A stretch of DNA of 64,000 nucleotides from Bin87 sp963666865 (GCA_963666865.1 OY763072.1:2356001-2420000), one strand, 5' to 3'. Counted from the stretch's first letter, positions 9,003-18,247 are shown. Made by a program: numbers and translations. The notes: generated by a model not told the origin, from the letters alone.

Positions 9003-10388
9003 CTAGCCGGATATTGAGGCGAGATGAGCCGGGATCGTGAAGTAAAAAGTCGCGCCGGCGCCTTCCTCAGACTCTACCCAGATCTGACCCTGGTGCCGTT
9101 CCGCAATTTTCTTGCAGACCGCGAGTCCAATGCCGGTACCCTGGTACTGACCGATCCCGTGCAGGCGTTGGAACACCTGGAATATGCGCTCACCATGACG
9201 GGGGTCAATGCCTATCCCATTGTCGCGGACTGAAAATAACCAGTCCTCGTCGCGCCGTTGTGCTTCGACCTGGATACGCGGGGGGCTGTCCCCTTTGAAC
9301 TTGATTGCGTTGCCAATCAGATTCTGCAGCAATTGAGACAACTGGGAAGCGTCAACCGCTATGTTGGGCAGTGTCCCGCAGTTGATCTCCGCTCCGCTTT
9401 CCTCGATTGCCACCTCCAGATTCGTCAAAACCCGACTCAGGACCTCGTCACAATCCGTGGGCTCAAAAGCCGCCCCGCGGGTGCCGACGCGGGAATAGGT
9501 CAACAGATCCTGGATCAGCGTCTGCATCCGCGACGCGCCGTCAACGGCGAATCCGATGAACTCTTCCGCATCTTGGTCCAGCTTATCTTTGTAGCGTCGT
9601 TCCAGGAGTTGCAGGTAGCTGGTCACCATCCGCAACGGCTCCTGGAGGTCGTGGGAGGCCACGTAGGCGAACTGTTCCAACTCAGCGTTGGAACGCTGCA
9701 ATTCCCGAGTGGCTTGCGTCAGCGAGGCCGCTTGCCGCTGCAGGCCATCGTTGACATATTGCAACTCAAAGATTGGCGTGTACAAAGTGGCCAGCTTGGT
9801 CAGTTGCTCTTGATCGTAGTCGGTGAATTCTCCTTCGAACTTGTCGCTCAGCTGGATCACCCCGATGAGCCCGCCTCCCTTGCGCAGAACGGGCACCGCG
9901 AGCCACCCCGGCATGGGAGGGTGTTCGAGGCCCTCATCGGTTTTGAGGCCGCTGAAATTCTTGAATTGCGGGTGCGAATAAAGGGCCTCCTCAGTCATTC
10001 GAACCGGCCGGTGATTCTTGACCACAAGCCCCCAAATCCCCTCTCCCGTGGGCATCACGTCGTAGGCCCGATAGCGCTCGTACTTGTCAGATAGCGATAC
10101 CGCATGAACCGCCGCCTTGAAGTCGCCATCGGGGACATAACTGATGGCTGACTGGTGCGCTCCCAACATTTGCCGCGCCCGAAAGGCCATGACTCGCAAG
10201 GTATCCTCGAACGATTCCGCCGCGTAGGTGTTGAACACTTCCTGGTTTTCTAGGCGGATAATGGGCGGCCGATCGGCGCTCATGTCCAAGTGATCCTGGT
10301 CTCGCAGCGCGGCCAACTCTTTATCGCGCTCTGCCAGCTCAGTGGTGAGATGGTCAACTTCCTGCTGCAGGTCTTGCTGTGTGCTCAT
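9003..10388 (-). CDS. GAF-domain sensor histidine kinase (phytochrome-kinase-like)
   Basis: A 461-residue cytoplasmic histidine kinase with no membrane segment. Order: short coiled coil (1-35), GAF domain (about 55-210) with GWLAVPV and GVIQL strands, coiled coil (215-240), then HisKA with His246 in SHDLQEP. The HATPase follows with the N box (NLIGNAIKFK), G1 (DNGIGID) and G2 (GTGIGLAVC). The kinase core resembles the cyanobacterial Cph1/bacteriophytochrome group that pairs with Rcp1. The bilin-binding PHY domain is absent, so the GAF probably senses a small ligand or redox state. First gene of the operon with two receivers; a promoter is visible at 10463-10491. Confidence 0.92.
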   Translation of the reverse strand: MSTQQDLQQEVDHLTTELAERDKELAALRDQDHLDMSADRPPIIRLENQEVFNTYAAESFEDTLRVMAFRARQMLGAHQSAISYVPDGDFKAAVHAVSLSDKYERYRAYDVMPTGEGIWGLVVKNHRPVRMTEEALYSHPQFKNFSGLKTDEGLEHPPMPGWLAVPVLRKGGGLIGVIQLSDKFEGEFTDYDQEQLTKLATLYTPIFELQYVNDGLQRQAASLTQATRELQRSNAELEQFAYVASHDLQEPLRMVTSYLQLLERRYKDKLDQDAEEFIGFAVDGASRMQTLIQDLLTYSRVGTRGAAFEPTDCDEVLSRVLTNLEVAIEESGAEINCGTLPNIAVDASQLSQLLQNLIGNAIKFKGDSPPRIQVEAQRRDEDWLFSVRDNGIGIDPRHGERIFQVFQRLHGIGQYQGTGIGLAVCKKIAERHQGQIWVESEEGAGATFYFTIPAHLASISG

Positions 10389-10462
10389 TGCCTTTTTGTC
10401 TCCGACTGGCTAATCCCGGCGCCGGGCTTGTCCACCCCAGGCCATCTGGACAATTCCGATAC

Positions 10463-10491
10463 AAAATATTCCGAATGCATATAATTGTCAA
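10463..10491 (-). promoter_or_regulatory. Putative promoter of the histidine kinase operon
   Basis: On the minus strand a perfect TTGACA (10491-10486) is followed after 17 bp by TATTTT (10468-10463). Transcription would begin near 10456, about 70 nt before the kinase start codon. The surrounding gap is AT-rich compared with its neighbours. Confidence 0.55.
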
Positions 10492-10581
10492 CGATTTTAC
10501 CGCTCCTTGCGCCTTTGCCAGCGCCAGTCCTATACTGGCTGACGATCTGATCCTGCTGAAAATTCGGAGGACGTCCGGCCC

Positions 10582-11811
10582 ATGCCACGGCCAGAAAGGC
10601 CAACGCCAACCCCAGATACCGTGCCCTCCGCCCCATTGGAGGGCATCCGCGTCATAGAGTGGGGCGAAGGCATTTCCGCCCCTTTCTGCGCCAAGCTGCT
10701 GGCTGAATTTGGCGCTGATGTAATCAAGGTTGAACCGCCGGACGGCGACCGCGCCCGCCAGCTTGGCCCGTTCCCCGGAGGAAGCCCGCATCCTGAGCGC
10801 AGCGGGTTGTTCCTGTTTGCCAACCTGGGAAAGCGGGGCGTGGTCTTGGATACCGCTGCTTCATCCGGTATTGAACAACTCCATGGGCTGCTCGAGACAG
10901 CTGATATCTTCGTTGAAAATCAACCCTACGGTTTGCTGAACAATGCCGGCATCGCCGAAGGACACCTGCGCCGGCGGCATCCTCACCTGATCACCGTCTC
11001 AATCACGCCTTACGGACGAACCGGAGATTACCGCGAATACGCCGGTTACGACCTGCAGGTCAACGCGCTCAGCGGCATGAGTTTCGGCACCGGCCATACC
11101 CACCGGGAACCCTTGACCACGCCCGGTCAGCAAGCGTCGTACCTGGCCGGCTTGGGTGGGGCATTTGCGGCGATGGTAGGTTTGCTGTCCCGCGAATCAA
11201 CTGGGGGCGCTGCGGAGGGTCAGTACATTGATGTCGCCGATTCAGGCATCATCGCCACGCTGCTTACCGGCTACCATCTGCCTACGTTCATATATCGGGG
11301 CATCGCGGGTTCCCGCTCCGGCAACCGTATGCGCCTCGGTCTGTTTCCCAATTGCGTCCTGCCCTGCCGCGATGGATACGTCTGCATCGACGCGCCGCAG
11401 CTGGAACAGTACCAACGCTTCCTGAACCTGCTGGGCGATCCGGATTGGATCGACAATCCCCGCTATCGTGACCGCCGGGCGATGAGCGACCAATATCCTG
11501 AAGAGGCGGAAAATCTCATCGCGCCCTGGTTCATGGAGCACGACAAAGCCGAGATCCTGCAACTGTGCCTAGAAAACCGCATACCATGTGCCCCAGTGCT
11601 GACCATTGACGAGATGTTGGAAACCCCGCAATTGCGGGAACGAGCGTGGTTCCGCGACCACGACCATCCCGAGGCCGGTCGGTTCCGTTACCCCGGGGCG
11701 CCCGTCCGGCTCAACGGCTCCCCGTGCCGCATCGTGCGACCGGCTCCGCTGCTGGGCCAGCACAATCACGAGGTGCTCGGGGCGCAGCGTTCCGCATCGG
11801 TTCCACGCTGA
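10582..11811 (+). CDS. Type III CoA transferase (CaiB/BaiF family)
   Basis: A 409-residue family III acyl-CoA transferase, which moves CoA between carboxylic acids through an aspartyl-CoA thioester. The N-terminal Rossmann-like half shows IRVIEWGEG and LAEFGADVIKVEPP, the standard signature. The likely catalytic acid is Asp220 in QYIDVADSG. About 20 Pro-rich residues precede the domain. Its stop overlaps the start of a second CoA transferase by one base (TGATG), so the two are translationally coupled and may form a heteromeric or sequential pair. The acid substrate cannot be read from sequence. A TTGCGC/TATACT promoter-like pair (10507, 10531) lies upstream. Confidence 0.92.
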   Translation: MPRPERPTPTPDTVPSAPLEGIRVIEWGEGISAPFCAKLLAEFGADVIKVEPPDGDRARQLGPFPGGSPHPERSGLFLFANLGKRGVVLDTAASSGIEQLHGLLETADIFVENQPYGLLNNAGIAEGHLRRRHPHLITVSITPYGRTGDYREYAGYDLQVNALSGMSFGTGHTHREPLTTPGQQASYLAGLGGAFAAMVGLLSRESTGGAAEGQYIDVADSGIIATLLTGYHLPTFIYRGIAGSRSGNRMRLGLFPNCVLPCRDGYVCIDAPQLEQYQRFLNLLGDPDWIDNPRYRDRRAMSDQYPEEAENLIAPWFMEHDKAEILQLCLENRIPCAPVLTIDEMLETPQLRERAWFRDHDHPEAGRFRYPGAPVRLNGSPCRIVRPAPLLGQHNHEVLGAQRSASVPR

Positions 11812-13058
11812 TGTCTCCGCTCCCACTGCGCAGTGTTCGCGTGGTTGATCTCGGCAGCGCCTGGGCAGGGCCCATGGCCGGGCAACTGCTCGCCGATATG
11901 GGCGCGGAGGTCATCAAAGTGGAAAGCCGCGCCCGCATGGACGGTATGCGCCTGGGCCGGCCCATGGTGGGCGAAGATCTGGCCGGCGGAGACCGGGGCT
12001 TGTGGCCCGAGTTGCAGCCCGTATTCCACGGCCTCAACCGCAACAAGTTGAGCGTGACCCTCAACCTGCGTACCGACGCGGGCCGCGACATCCTCAGGAG
12101 GTTGGCCGCCGCCAGCGACGTGGTGCTGTCCAATTTCTCCCCCGGCGTTTTGCAACGCCTGGGCATGGACTTCGAGGCCCTTCGCGCCGTCAAGCCCGAC
12201 ATCGTCGTCGCCGCCATGCCGGCCTTTGGAGACGCTGGACCGCTGCGAGACATGGTCGCCTACGCCCCGATCATCCAGGCCATGTCGGGCATGATGAGCC
12301 TGGTTGGCTACCCGCCCGAGGAGGGCGAGCCTTTGGTCGGCGAATTGCAGGCCGCGTGGAGTGATACCGTGGCCGCCTTGTGCGCGGCCCTTGGAGTGGT
12401 TTCCGCCCTGCGACATCGCAACCGCACCGGCATCGGTCAATACGTTGAAGCGGCGCATTTGGAAGGAACAACCGCGCTGTTGGGCGTCCCCATGCTCCAA
12501 TACCAAATGACCGGCATAGTCCCGGCGCCGCCGGGCAACGATGATCCCGAATTCGGTCCCCACAACAACTATCCCTGCTCCGGCGAAGATGCCTGGGTCG
12601 CCATTGCCGTGCGAACTGATGCTGAATGGAAAGCGCTTGCCGAAGTCATTGCAGACGACGTTCTATCCGGGGATTCCCGGTTCGCAAACGCGTTGTCCCG
12701 TTGGGAAAACCGCCGCGCTCTGGACGAAATCATCTCCGCCTGGACCCGCACGCTTACCCCTCAACAGGTGATGGAACGCCTGCAAGCCGTCGGCGTTGCT
12801 GCCATGCCCGTCATGAACATCGCCGACCAGTTCGCGGACCCACACCTCAACGCCCGCGAAACCTACGCCGAAATCGACCACCCCCACGTCGGCGCCGAAA
12901 TGCTCTACGGCGTGCCGTGGCGTTTCGGCGACACTCCCGGCGGAGTCCGCACACCCGCGCCGCTGCTGGGTCAACACAACAGCTATGTTCTCAATGAACT
13001 GCTCGGCATCGACGACGACGAGCTGGCCCGGTTAGCGGACGAGCAGGTCGTTTATTGA
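11811..13058 (+). CDS. Type III CoA transferase (CaiB/BaiF family), second of pair
   Basis: A 415-residue paralogue of the preceding gene. The start at 11811 is chosen because it gives the TGATG overlap and matches the family N-terminus (VRVVDLGSAWAGPMAG). LADMGAEVIKVE and the C-terminal LLGQHN motif are conserved. Where the first protein has Asp220, this one reads YVEAAHLEG: His216, with Glu218 two residues on. The catalytic acid may therefore be shifted to Glu, or this may be a structural or regulatory partner. An upstream extension to 11646 would lie inside the other gene and is rejected. Confidence 0.92.
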   Translation: MSPLPLRSVRVVDLGSAWAGPMAGQLLADMGAEVIKVESRARMDGMRLGRPMVGEDLAGGDRGLWPELQPVFHGLNRNKLSVTLNLRTDAGRDILRRLAAASDVVLSNFSPGVLQRLGMDFEALRAVKPDIVVAAMPAFGDAGPLRDMVAYAPIIQAMSGMMSLVGYPPEEGEPLVGELQAAWSDTVAALCAALGVVSALRHRNRTGIGQYVEAAHLEGTTALLGVPMLQYQMTGIVPAPPGNDDPEFGPHNNYPCSGEDAWVAIAVRTDAEWKALAEVIADDVLSGDSRFANALSRWENRRALDEIISAWTRTLTPQQVMERLQAVGVAAMPVMNIADQFADPHLNARETYAEIDHPHVGAEMLYGVPWRFGDTPGGVRTPAPLLGQHNSYVLNELLGIDDDELARLADEQVVY

Positions 13059-13209
13059 TGGGAGCCTGGCGTTGCATGATCATTTTCGGCTGACACCATT
13101 GCAGTGTTGCTTCAATTATCGTTAAACTCCCGCGCAAATATCGCTCCTCGGCGCGTCGTCAACCTCCAATCCCGTCGAACACGAGCCGGCGCCGTGAAGG
13201 GCGAAAAGG

Positions 13210-15024
13210 ATGAGTGCCATGATCAAGTCATTCGGTTGGATCTTCGTTTCGCTACTGATGACCATGGCCATAATGTGGGGCGGCGTAGCCGCGGCCGCGA
13301 AGGCTGCTGCCCCCGACATGATCGTGAACGCTGCCGTGATTTCTCGCGCATCCGTCCCCGTAGGTGGAGAAGGAGACGAGGACGACGATAGCGCCGCCGA
13401 CGCTCCCGACACTGACAACGATGGCGTTGACACTCCTTTCACCGATGAAGACGGGGTGGACACCACGGACAACGATGGGATCGACACTCCTTACACTGAC
13501 GACGACGGGGTTGATACCACTGACAACGACGGCATCAACACTGCCGACACTGATGACGATGGAGTGGATACGCCTCGGACCGACAATGACGGGATAGACA
13601 CGACCGATAACGATAACATCGATACCACCGACAACGACGGCGTAGATACTCCCACGCCCACCGACAACGACGGCGTGGACACAACGGATAACGATGGCAT
13701 CGACACCCCCGCCACCGACGACGACGGGGTGGATACCCCCTATACCGACGCCGATGGTGTGGACACCACCGACAACGATGGTGTGAACACTCCCTACACC
13801 GACGATGACGGCGTGGATACTTCTGACAATGACGGGATCAACACCCCGGCTACCGACAACGACGGTGTTGACACCCACGAGTCGGACAACGACGGGATTA
13901 ACACTCCGTACACCGACGACGACGGCATCGACACCACCGACAACGATAATATAGATACTACCGACAACGACGGCGTGGATACTCCCACGCCCACTGACAA
14001 CGATGGTGTGGACACCACCGACAACGACGGAATCGGCACTCCTGCAACCGACGATGACGGCGTTGAAACACCCTATACCGACAATGACGGGGTCGACACC
14101 TCGGACAACGATGGGATCGACACTCCAGCGACTGACCAGGACGGCGCGGACACTCCCGAGACCGACAACGATGGGATCAACACCGCTGACACCGATAACG
14201 ACGGCGTCGATACCCCTCGAACCGATAATGACGGCGTGGATACCTCCGACAACGACGGCATCAATACGGCTGAAACCGACGGCGACGGCGTCGCGACTCC
14301 CTACACGGACGACGATGGAATAGACACCACCGACAACGACAACATCGATACCACGGACAATGACGGTGTCGATACACCTACCCCTACCGACAACGATGGA
14401 GTGGATACCACCGACAACGACGGAATTTCCACCCCTGCGACCGACGACGACGGCGTGGACACTCCGTACACCGATAACGACGGCGTGGACACTTCTGACA
14501 ACGATGGAGTGAACACCCCCTACACCGATAACGATGGCGTCGATACCACGGACAATGATGGAGTGAACACCCCCTACACCGACAACGACGGAGTGGACAC
14601 CACTGATAACGACGGCATAGACACCCCTTACACCGACAATGACGGCGTGGACACCACCGATCACGACGGCGTCGCCACCCCATATACCGACGACGACGAA
14701 ATTGATACTACTGACAACGACGGTCTGGACACGCCCACGCCGGACACGCCCACGCCGGACACTCCCACGCCGGATACTCCCACGCCGGACACGCCCACGC
14801 CGGACACGCCCACGCCGGATACTCCCACGCCGGATACTCCCACGCCGGATACTCCCACGCCGGATACGCCCACGCCGGATACGCCCACGCCGGATACGCC
14901 CACGCCGGATACTCCCACACCGGATACTCCCACACCGGATACTCCCACACCGGATACTCCCACACCGGATACTCCCACACCACCCAACAGCAATATTAGC
15001 GATGACAGCGGGGCAAGCAGTTAA
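13210..15024 (+). CDS. Secreted Asp-rich DxDxDGxxD repeat protein with PDTPT tail
   Basis: A 604-residue, very acidic protein. A signal peptide (about residues 1-32, hydrophobic core WIFVSLLMTMAIMW, Ala-rich end) directs export. Residues about 65-505 are some 48 units of eight to ten residues on the pattern T-D-N-D-G-V-D-T-P/T, each matching the calcium-loop pattern DxDxDG seen in thrombospondin type 3, dockerin and similar repeats. Next come sixteen PDTPT units and a short Ser/Asp end. There is no LPXTG, lipobox or C-terminal membrane anchor. Calcium-stabilised extracellular fibre or adhesin is the likely role, by inference. The stop is 6 nt before a kinase-like gene, so they share a transcript. 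Confidence 0.85.
   Translation: MSAMIKSFGWIFVSLLMTMAIMWGGVAAAAKAAAPDMIVNAAVISRASVPVGGEGDEDDDSAADAPDTDNDGVDTPFTDEDGVDTTDNDGIDTPYTDDDGVDTTDNDGINTADTDDDGVDTPRTDNDGIDTTDNDNIDTTDNDGVDTPTPTDNDGVDTTDNDGIDTPATDDDGVDTPYTDADGVDTTDNDGVNTPYTDDDGVDTSDNDGINTPATDNDGVDTHESDNDGINTPYTDDDGIDTTDNDNIDTTDNDGVDTPTPTDNDGVDTTDNDGIGTPATDDDGVETPYTDNDGVDTSDNDGIDTPATDQDGADTPETDNDGINTADTDNDGVDTPRTDNDGVDTSDNDGINTAETDGDGVATPYTDDDGIDTTDNDNIDTTDNDGVDTPTPTDNDGVDTTDNDGISTPATDDDGVDTPYTDNDGVDTSDNDGVNTPYTDNDGVDTTDNDGVNTPYTDNDGVDTTDNDGIDTPYTDNDGVDTTDHDGVATPYTDDDEIDTTDNDGLDTPTPDTPTPDTPTPDTPTPDTPTPDTPTPDTPTPDTPTPDTPTPDTPTPDTPTPDTPTPDTPTPDTPTPDTPTPDTPTPDTPTPPNSNISDDSGASS
13405..14720 (+). repeat. Coding tandem repeat, about 48 DxDGxxT units with three higher-order copies
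   Basis: Units of 24-30 nt encode T-D-N-D-G-V/I-D-T. A longer pattern starting DNDNIDT occurs three times, at 13606, 13939 and 14332, so higher-order blocks of 333 and 393 nt are visible. Codons differ between copies (GAC/GAT, ACC/ACG/ACT), so the protein motif is kept while the DNA drifts. Confidence 0.9.
14725..14979 (+). repeat. 15-bp tandem repeat encoding PDTPT
   Basis: One LDTPT unit followed by sixteen exact PDTPT units from 14740, each 15 nt. Third-base variants are clustered: the final five copies share acaccggatactccc. This indicates recent slippage or unequal exchange. Confidence 0.95.
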
Positions 15025-15030
15025 GCAATC

Positions 15031-16260
15031 ATGACGAGCATACTGGCGGCCATCCCACTCTACCCCCAGGTCGATTTCCCCGACGACCCTGATTTGGGTG
15101 AATTGCCCAATCTCTTTGATCCGAACTGGGTTTGGGAGACCTTCTGTCGGAAGTGTGAGAAACCTGAGAACGAACCCGACGGGATTCGCATCCGGCAGTT
15201 TGGCCACACCTTGGGCCGGAGCGCCATCGTCAGTTACGAGGTGGAATGGCATCCGGACAATTATTTGCCGTCCCAACACTTCACGGTGAGGCTGGATCGC
15301 GGTAAACCGGCCGAGGTGTTCCAGTTTCCGGACGACCCTTCGCTACCCGGTCTCAGTGAGGCGGCGCAACCCGAGACCGCCCAGCGTTTGCTCAACAGGC
15401 ACGTCTTGGCAATCGGCACCCGCCGCGCCCGGGTTGAAGTCATCCGTTACCGGCCCGGTAGTCGAGCCGTTTTGAGACACAGCGTGAGCCGGGCCAGGTT
15501 CTACGCCAGAGTTATGCGGCCGGCGGCGGCGGCTCCTCTTCTGACGGCCCGGGAGCCAATCGGGCGTTCCAGTTTTGTTTTGCCCAGGCTCGCCGGATAT
15601 TGGGCCGAAGGCGGGATCATGTGGACGCCGGAGATGCCTGGCAAGAACCTGCGCCGTCACATCCGCCGGGGTAATATGCCCGATCCGACGCCGCTGTTGG
15701 ATGGACTGGAAACCCTGTGGTCACAGGAGCCGGCGGCCCGCTCCGGAGAACCCTTCAACCTGTCGGCGGCATACGGTAGGGCCAGGCGCGCAATCAGGCA
15801 CAAAGTAGGCCCCGGCGACGCGGCGTTCCAAAGCCTTCAAGAGGCCACCAGGACGCTGGATCCGTTCGTCAAAACCTGGGAACCTACGGCCTTGGCCCAC
15901 AACGACTTCTATGATGACCAAATGCTGGTCCTGCCCGACGGCAGGATGGCCTTGGTGGACTTTGAAGAGGCGGGGCCGGGGGACCCAATGCTGGACGTAG
16001 GGAACTTCCTGGCCCACCTGCGGTGGAGATCTTCCCTGGGGCGTATGCGCGGCAACGACGCCAGCGGCGCGTACTATGACCTGTTCCGATGCGCTGCACT
16101 GGAACAATTCCGGTGGGATGAACAGGAACTCGCTTTGCGGGAAGCCGTCTGTTTGTTTAGGATATGCACCAACACGATCCGCCATCCTCAACTCGACTGG
16201 CGCGACAAATTAGAAGCAGGTTTGGCTTTGGTGAACCAAACCCTGGACGAGTGCCCATAA
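15031..16260 (+). CDS. APH-fold kinase-like protein (phosphotransferase family)
   Basis: A 409-residue cytoplasmic protein of the aminoglycoside/choline-kinase fold. The catalytic loop is LAHNDFYDDQ (His290, Asp292), with Gln where the family usually has Asn. The metal-binding Asp310 is in LVDFEEAGPGDP, followed by MLDVGNFLAHL as in the family. A clear N-lobe Lys is less certain (VEVIRYRPGSRAVLRH). A 100-residue N-terminal part is not recognised. The substrate is unknown; resistance need not be involved. It follows the secreted Asp/Thr-rich repeat protein by 6 nt, so they are cotranscribed, but the kinase is cytoplasmic and the partner exported. Confidence 0.75.
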   Translation: MTSILAAIPLYPQVDFPDDPDLGELPNLFDPNWVWETFCRKCEKPENEPDGIRIRQFGHTLGRSAIVSYEVEWHPDNYLPSQHFTVRLDRGKPAEVFQFPDDPSLPGLSEAAQPETAQRLLNRHVLAIGTRRARVEVIRYRPGSRAVLRHSVSRARFYARVMRPAAAAPLLTAREPIGRSSFVLPRLAGYWAEGGIMWTPEMPGKNLRRHIRRGNMPDPTPLLDGLETLWSQEPAARSGEPFNLSAAYGRARRAIRHKVGPGDAAFQSLQEATRTLDPFVKTWEPTALAHNDFYDDQMLVLPDGRMALVDFEEAGPGDPMLDVGNFLAHLRWRSSLGRMRGNDASGAYYDLFRCAALEQFRWDEQELALREAVCLFRICTNTIRHPQLDWRDKLEAGLALVNQTLDECP

Positions 16261-16335
16261 CATAGGGTAACGCGGAAATTCTTCCTCGGGCCGCCGTATA
16301 ATGACACCAACCAACCTCTCGGAGCGCCGATACCC

Positions 16336-17619
16336 ATGGCTATCATCAAACCCTTCCGCGGCTGCCGCTTCAATTCCGACGCGGTGGACAGCCTTTCGTC
16401 GGTGATCTGCCCGCCCTACGACATGATCGGGCCCGAACTCAAGGCGGAACTTCAGCAGCGCAGTCCCTATAACGCCGTACATCTGGAAGGTGGCGAACAA
16501 CCCGACCCCGTTGACCCTGAAGCCGGCTACCGGCAGGCTGCGGGGCTGTTTCAACGCTGGCTTGCCGACGGTGTTCTCACGCGGGACGAAATCCCCTGCT
16601 TTTACCTGATGAGCCACACCTATGATTTCGGAGGACGGCATTACCAACACCTGGGGTTGTTCACCGACGTGCTGGTTGAGGATTATGACGCCGGGGCCGT
16701 CTTCCCCCACGAGTTCACCAGGGAACCGGCCGTGTTGGACCGAGTGGCGTTGCTCGATGCCTGCCAGGCTCAATTCAGTCCGATAATGTCCCTGTATCGC
16801 GATTCGGAAGGCGCGTTGCGAAACATCTTTGACGGCATCAGTTCCAACCCTCCCGACATTTCCGCCACAACCCCGGCGGGAGGCGACGCGCAATTGTGGC
16901 GCATTGCCGAACCCGCTATGCGGGCCAAAATCAACGATGCCTTCGCCAACCGTCCGGTTTTCCTGGCCGACGGCCACCACCGTTATGAAGCCGCGCTCCG
17001 CTACCGCAGCAGTCAATCCGACGCAATTCAGTCCGACCTGCAGGCCGCCAGCAACTACGTGATGATGACGCTCATTGAATTTGACGACCCCGGCCTGCTG
17101 CTGCTGCCCTACCATCGAGTGCTGGACGGACTGTCGCCGGAACAACTGGCCGGCGTGCGCTCCCGGATGGATGAGGTCTTCGACGGGCGCCCACTCAACC
17201 CGGATCTAACACCCTCAGCCGCGGTCGCCGAGGTTGCCCGCGTCGGCGAAGATACCCACTGCTTCGCCGTGTTCTGGGCCGACGCGCCGCCGACCGTCCA
17301 CACCATCAAACCGGACGTGGATTGGGCCGCGTGGGGTTCGTTGGCCGTGTCCGAGGCGTGGGTGTTGCAGGAGCGGGTTCTGGCCCCGGTGCTAGGCGAC
17401 GAGCTGGTTCACCATGTGGACTACAGCCCCGACCACGACGCCATCGCACAGGGCGTCGCCGCCGGAGCGCGCCAGGCGGCTATCCTCCTCAAGTCATTCC
17501 CGCTGGAACCCTTCCGGCAGATCGTCAGCGCCGGCACCCGTCTCCCGCCCAAATCCACCTTCTTCTACCCCAAGCTGCCTACGGGGCTGGTCATCAACCA
17601 GCTGGCGGGGAGCCTGTAG
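16336..17619 (+). CDS. DUF1015 family protein
   Basis: A 427-residue protein of the DUF1015 family (COG4198), spanning the whole length. Family landmarks are the N-terminal IKPFRGCRFN and VICPPYDMI, the YNAVHLE segment, the central HYQHLGLFTDV and PHEFT, and the ADGHHRYEAALRYR motif at about 216-229, rich in possible metal or phosphate ligands. The biochemical role is not established. It sits 16 nt before a Uma2 nuclease gene and probably forms a two-gene operon. The ATG follows a GGAG site. Confidence 0.88.
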   Translation: MAIIKPFRGCRFNSDAVDSLSSVICPPYDMIGPELKAELQQRSPYNAVHLEGGEQPDPVDPEAGYRQAAGLFQRWLADGVLTRDEIPCFYLMSHTYDFGGRHYQHLGLFTDVLVEDYDAGAVFPHEFTREPAVLDRVALLDACQAQFSPIMSLYRDSEGALRNIFDGISSNPPDISATTPAGGDAQLWRIAEPAMRAKINDAFANRPVFLADGHHRYEAALRYRSSQSDAIQSDLQAASNYVMMTLIEFDDPGLLLLPYHRVLDGLSPEQLAGVRSRMDEVFDGRPLNPDLTPSAAVAEVARVGEDTHCFAVFWADAPPTVHTIKPDVDWAAWGSLAVSEAWVLQERVLAPVLGDELVHHVDYSPDHDAIAQGVAAGARQAAILLKSFPLEPFRQIVSAGTRLPPKSTFFYPKLPTGLVINQLAGSL

Positions 17620-17635
17620 CCAAGGAGGTTATCCC

Positions 17636-18247
17636 ATGACCACGCCCGTACCAACTGCCGCTACCCCTGCGAATGCCACCGCAACGGCTGCGCCGCCGGC
17701 TGCTGAGCGACGCCGCTTTACCGTGGACGAACTCTATATCATGGACGAGGCCGGCATCTTTGATGATGAACGCATTGAACTGGTGGACGGAGAGATATTT
17801 ATCATGCCACCCATTGGGGACCCCCACGCGGATGGGACTGACCGCCTCGGCAGCGACCTGATTTACAGACTGTACGGCCGGGCGCGGGTCCGCGTGCAGG
17901 GGCACGTTCGTCTCAATGACTACAGCCTGCCCCAACCGGACATCGCCGTTTTGCGGCTGCGCGACGACTACCACCGGGCGGCGCCCACGCCGGCCGACGT
18001 GCTGTTGCTGATTGAAGTCGCCGACAGCTCGCTGGAGTCAGACCGCGAGGCGAAGCTGCCGCGCTATGCCGCCGCCGGCATCCCGGAAGTGTGGATTGTG
18101 AACCTGCGGGCGCGGCAGGTGGAAGCCTACGATGACCCGGTGGACGGCGCATATCGGAATCGACGAGTGGTTACCGCTAACGGCAGGGTCAGCCCCAAGG
18201 CGTTCCCTGACGTGGTTTTGGCAGTTGGGGATTTTATGCTCGACTGA
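17636..18247 (+). CDS. Uma2 family endonuclease-like protein
   Basis: A 203-residue PD-(D/E)xK-fold protein of the Uma2/DUF820 family, common in Cyanobacteria and Chloroflexota. The core shows ELVDGEI, the catalytic Asp in QPDIAVLR, Glu in LLIEVADSS and Lys in DREAKLPRYA. A 20-residue Ala/Thr/Pro-rich leader precedes the domain. The ATG at 17636 has AAGGAGG upstream; a longer frame back to 17414 overlaps the DUF1015 gene and is rejected. The cellular role of Uma2 proteins is poorly known. A second one is at 52699. Confidence 0.88.
   Translation: MTTPVPTAATPANATATAAPPAAERRRFTVDELYIMDEAGIFDDERIELVDGEIFIMPPIGDPHADGTDRLGSDLIYRLYGRARVRVQGHVRLNDYSLPQPDIAVLRLRDDYHRAAPTPADVLLLIEVADSSLESDREAKLPRYAAAGIPEVWIVNLRARQVEAYDDPVDGAYRNRRVVTANGRVSPKAFPDVVLAVGDFMLD

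Noticed and set aside
11646..11810. Extension of the second CoA transferase upstream by 55 codons
   Set aside because: It is an out-of-frame reading of the first gene, and the ATG at 11811 gives the coupled overlap.
13252..15279. A 675-codon open frame on the minus strand opposite the Asp-rich repeat gene
   Set aside because: It is a by-product of the repeat: GAC/GAT-rich codons give open Val/Ile frames in antisense. The plus-strand protein has a signal peptide, a start site and a coherent repeat.
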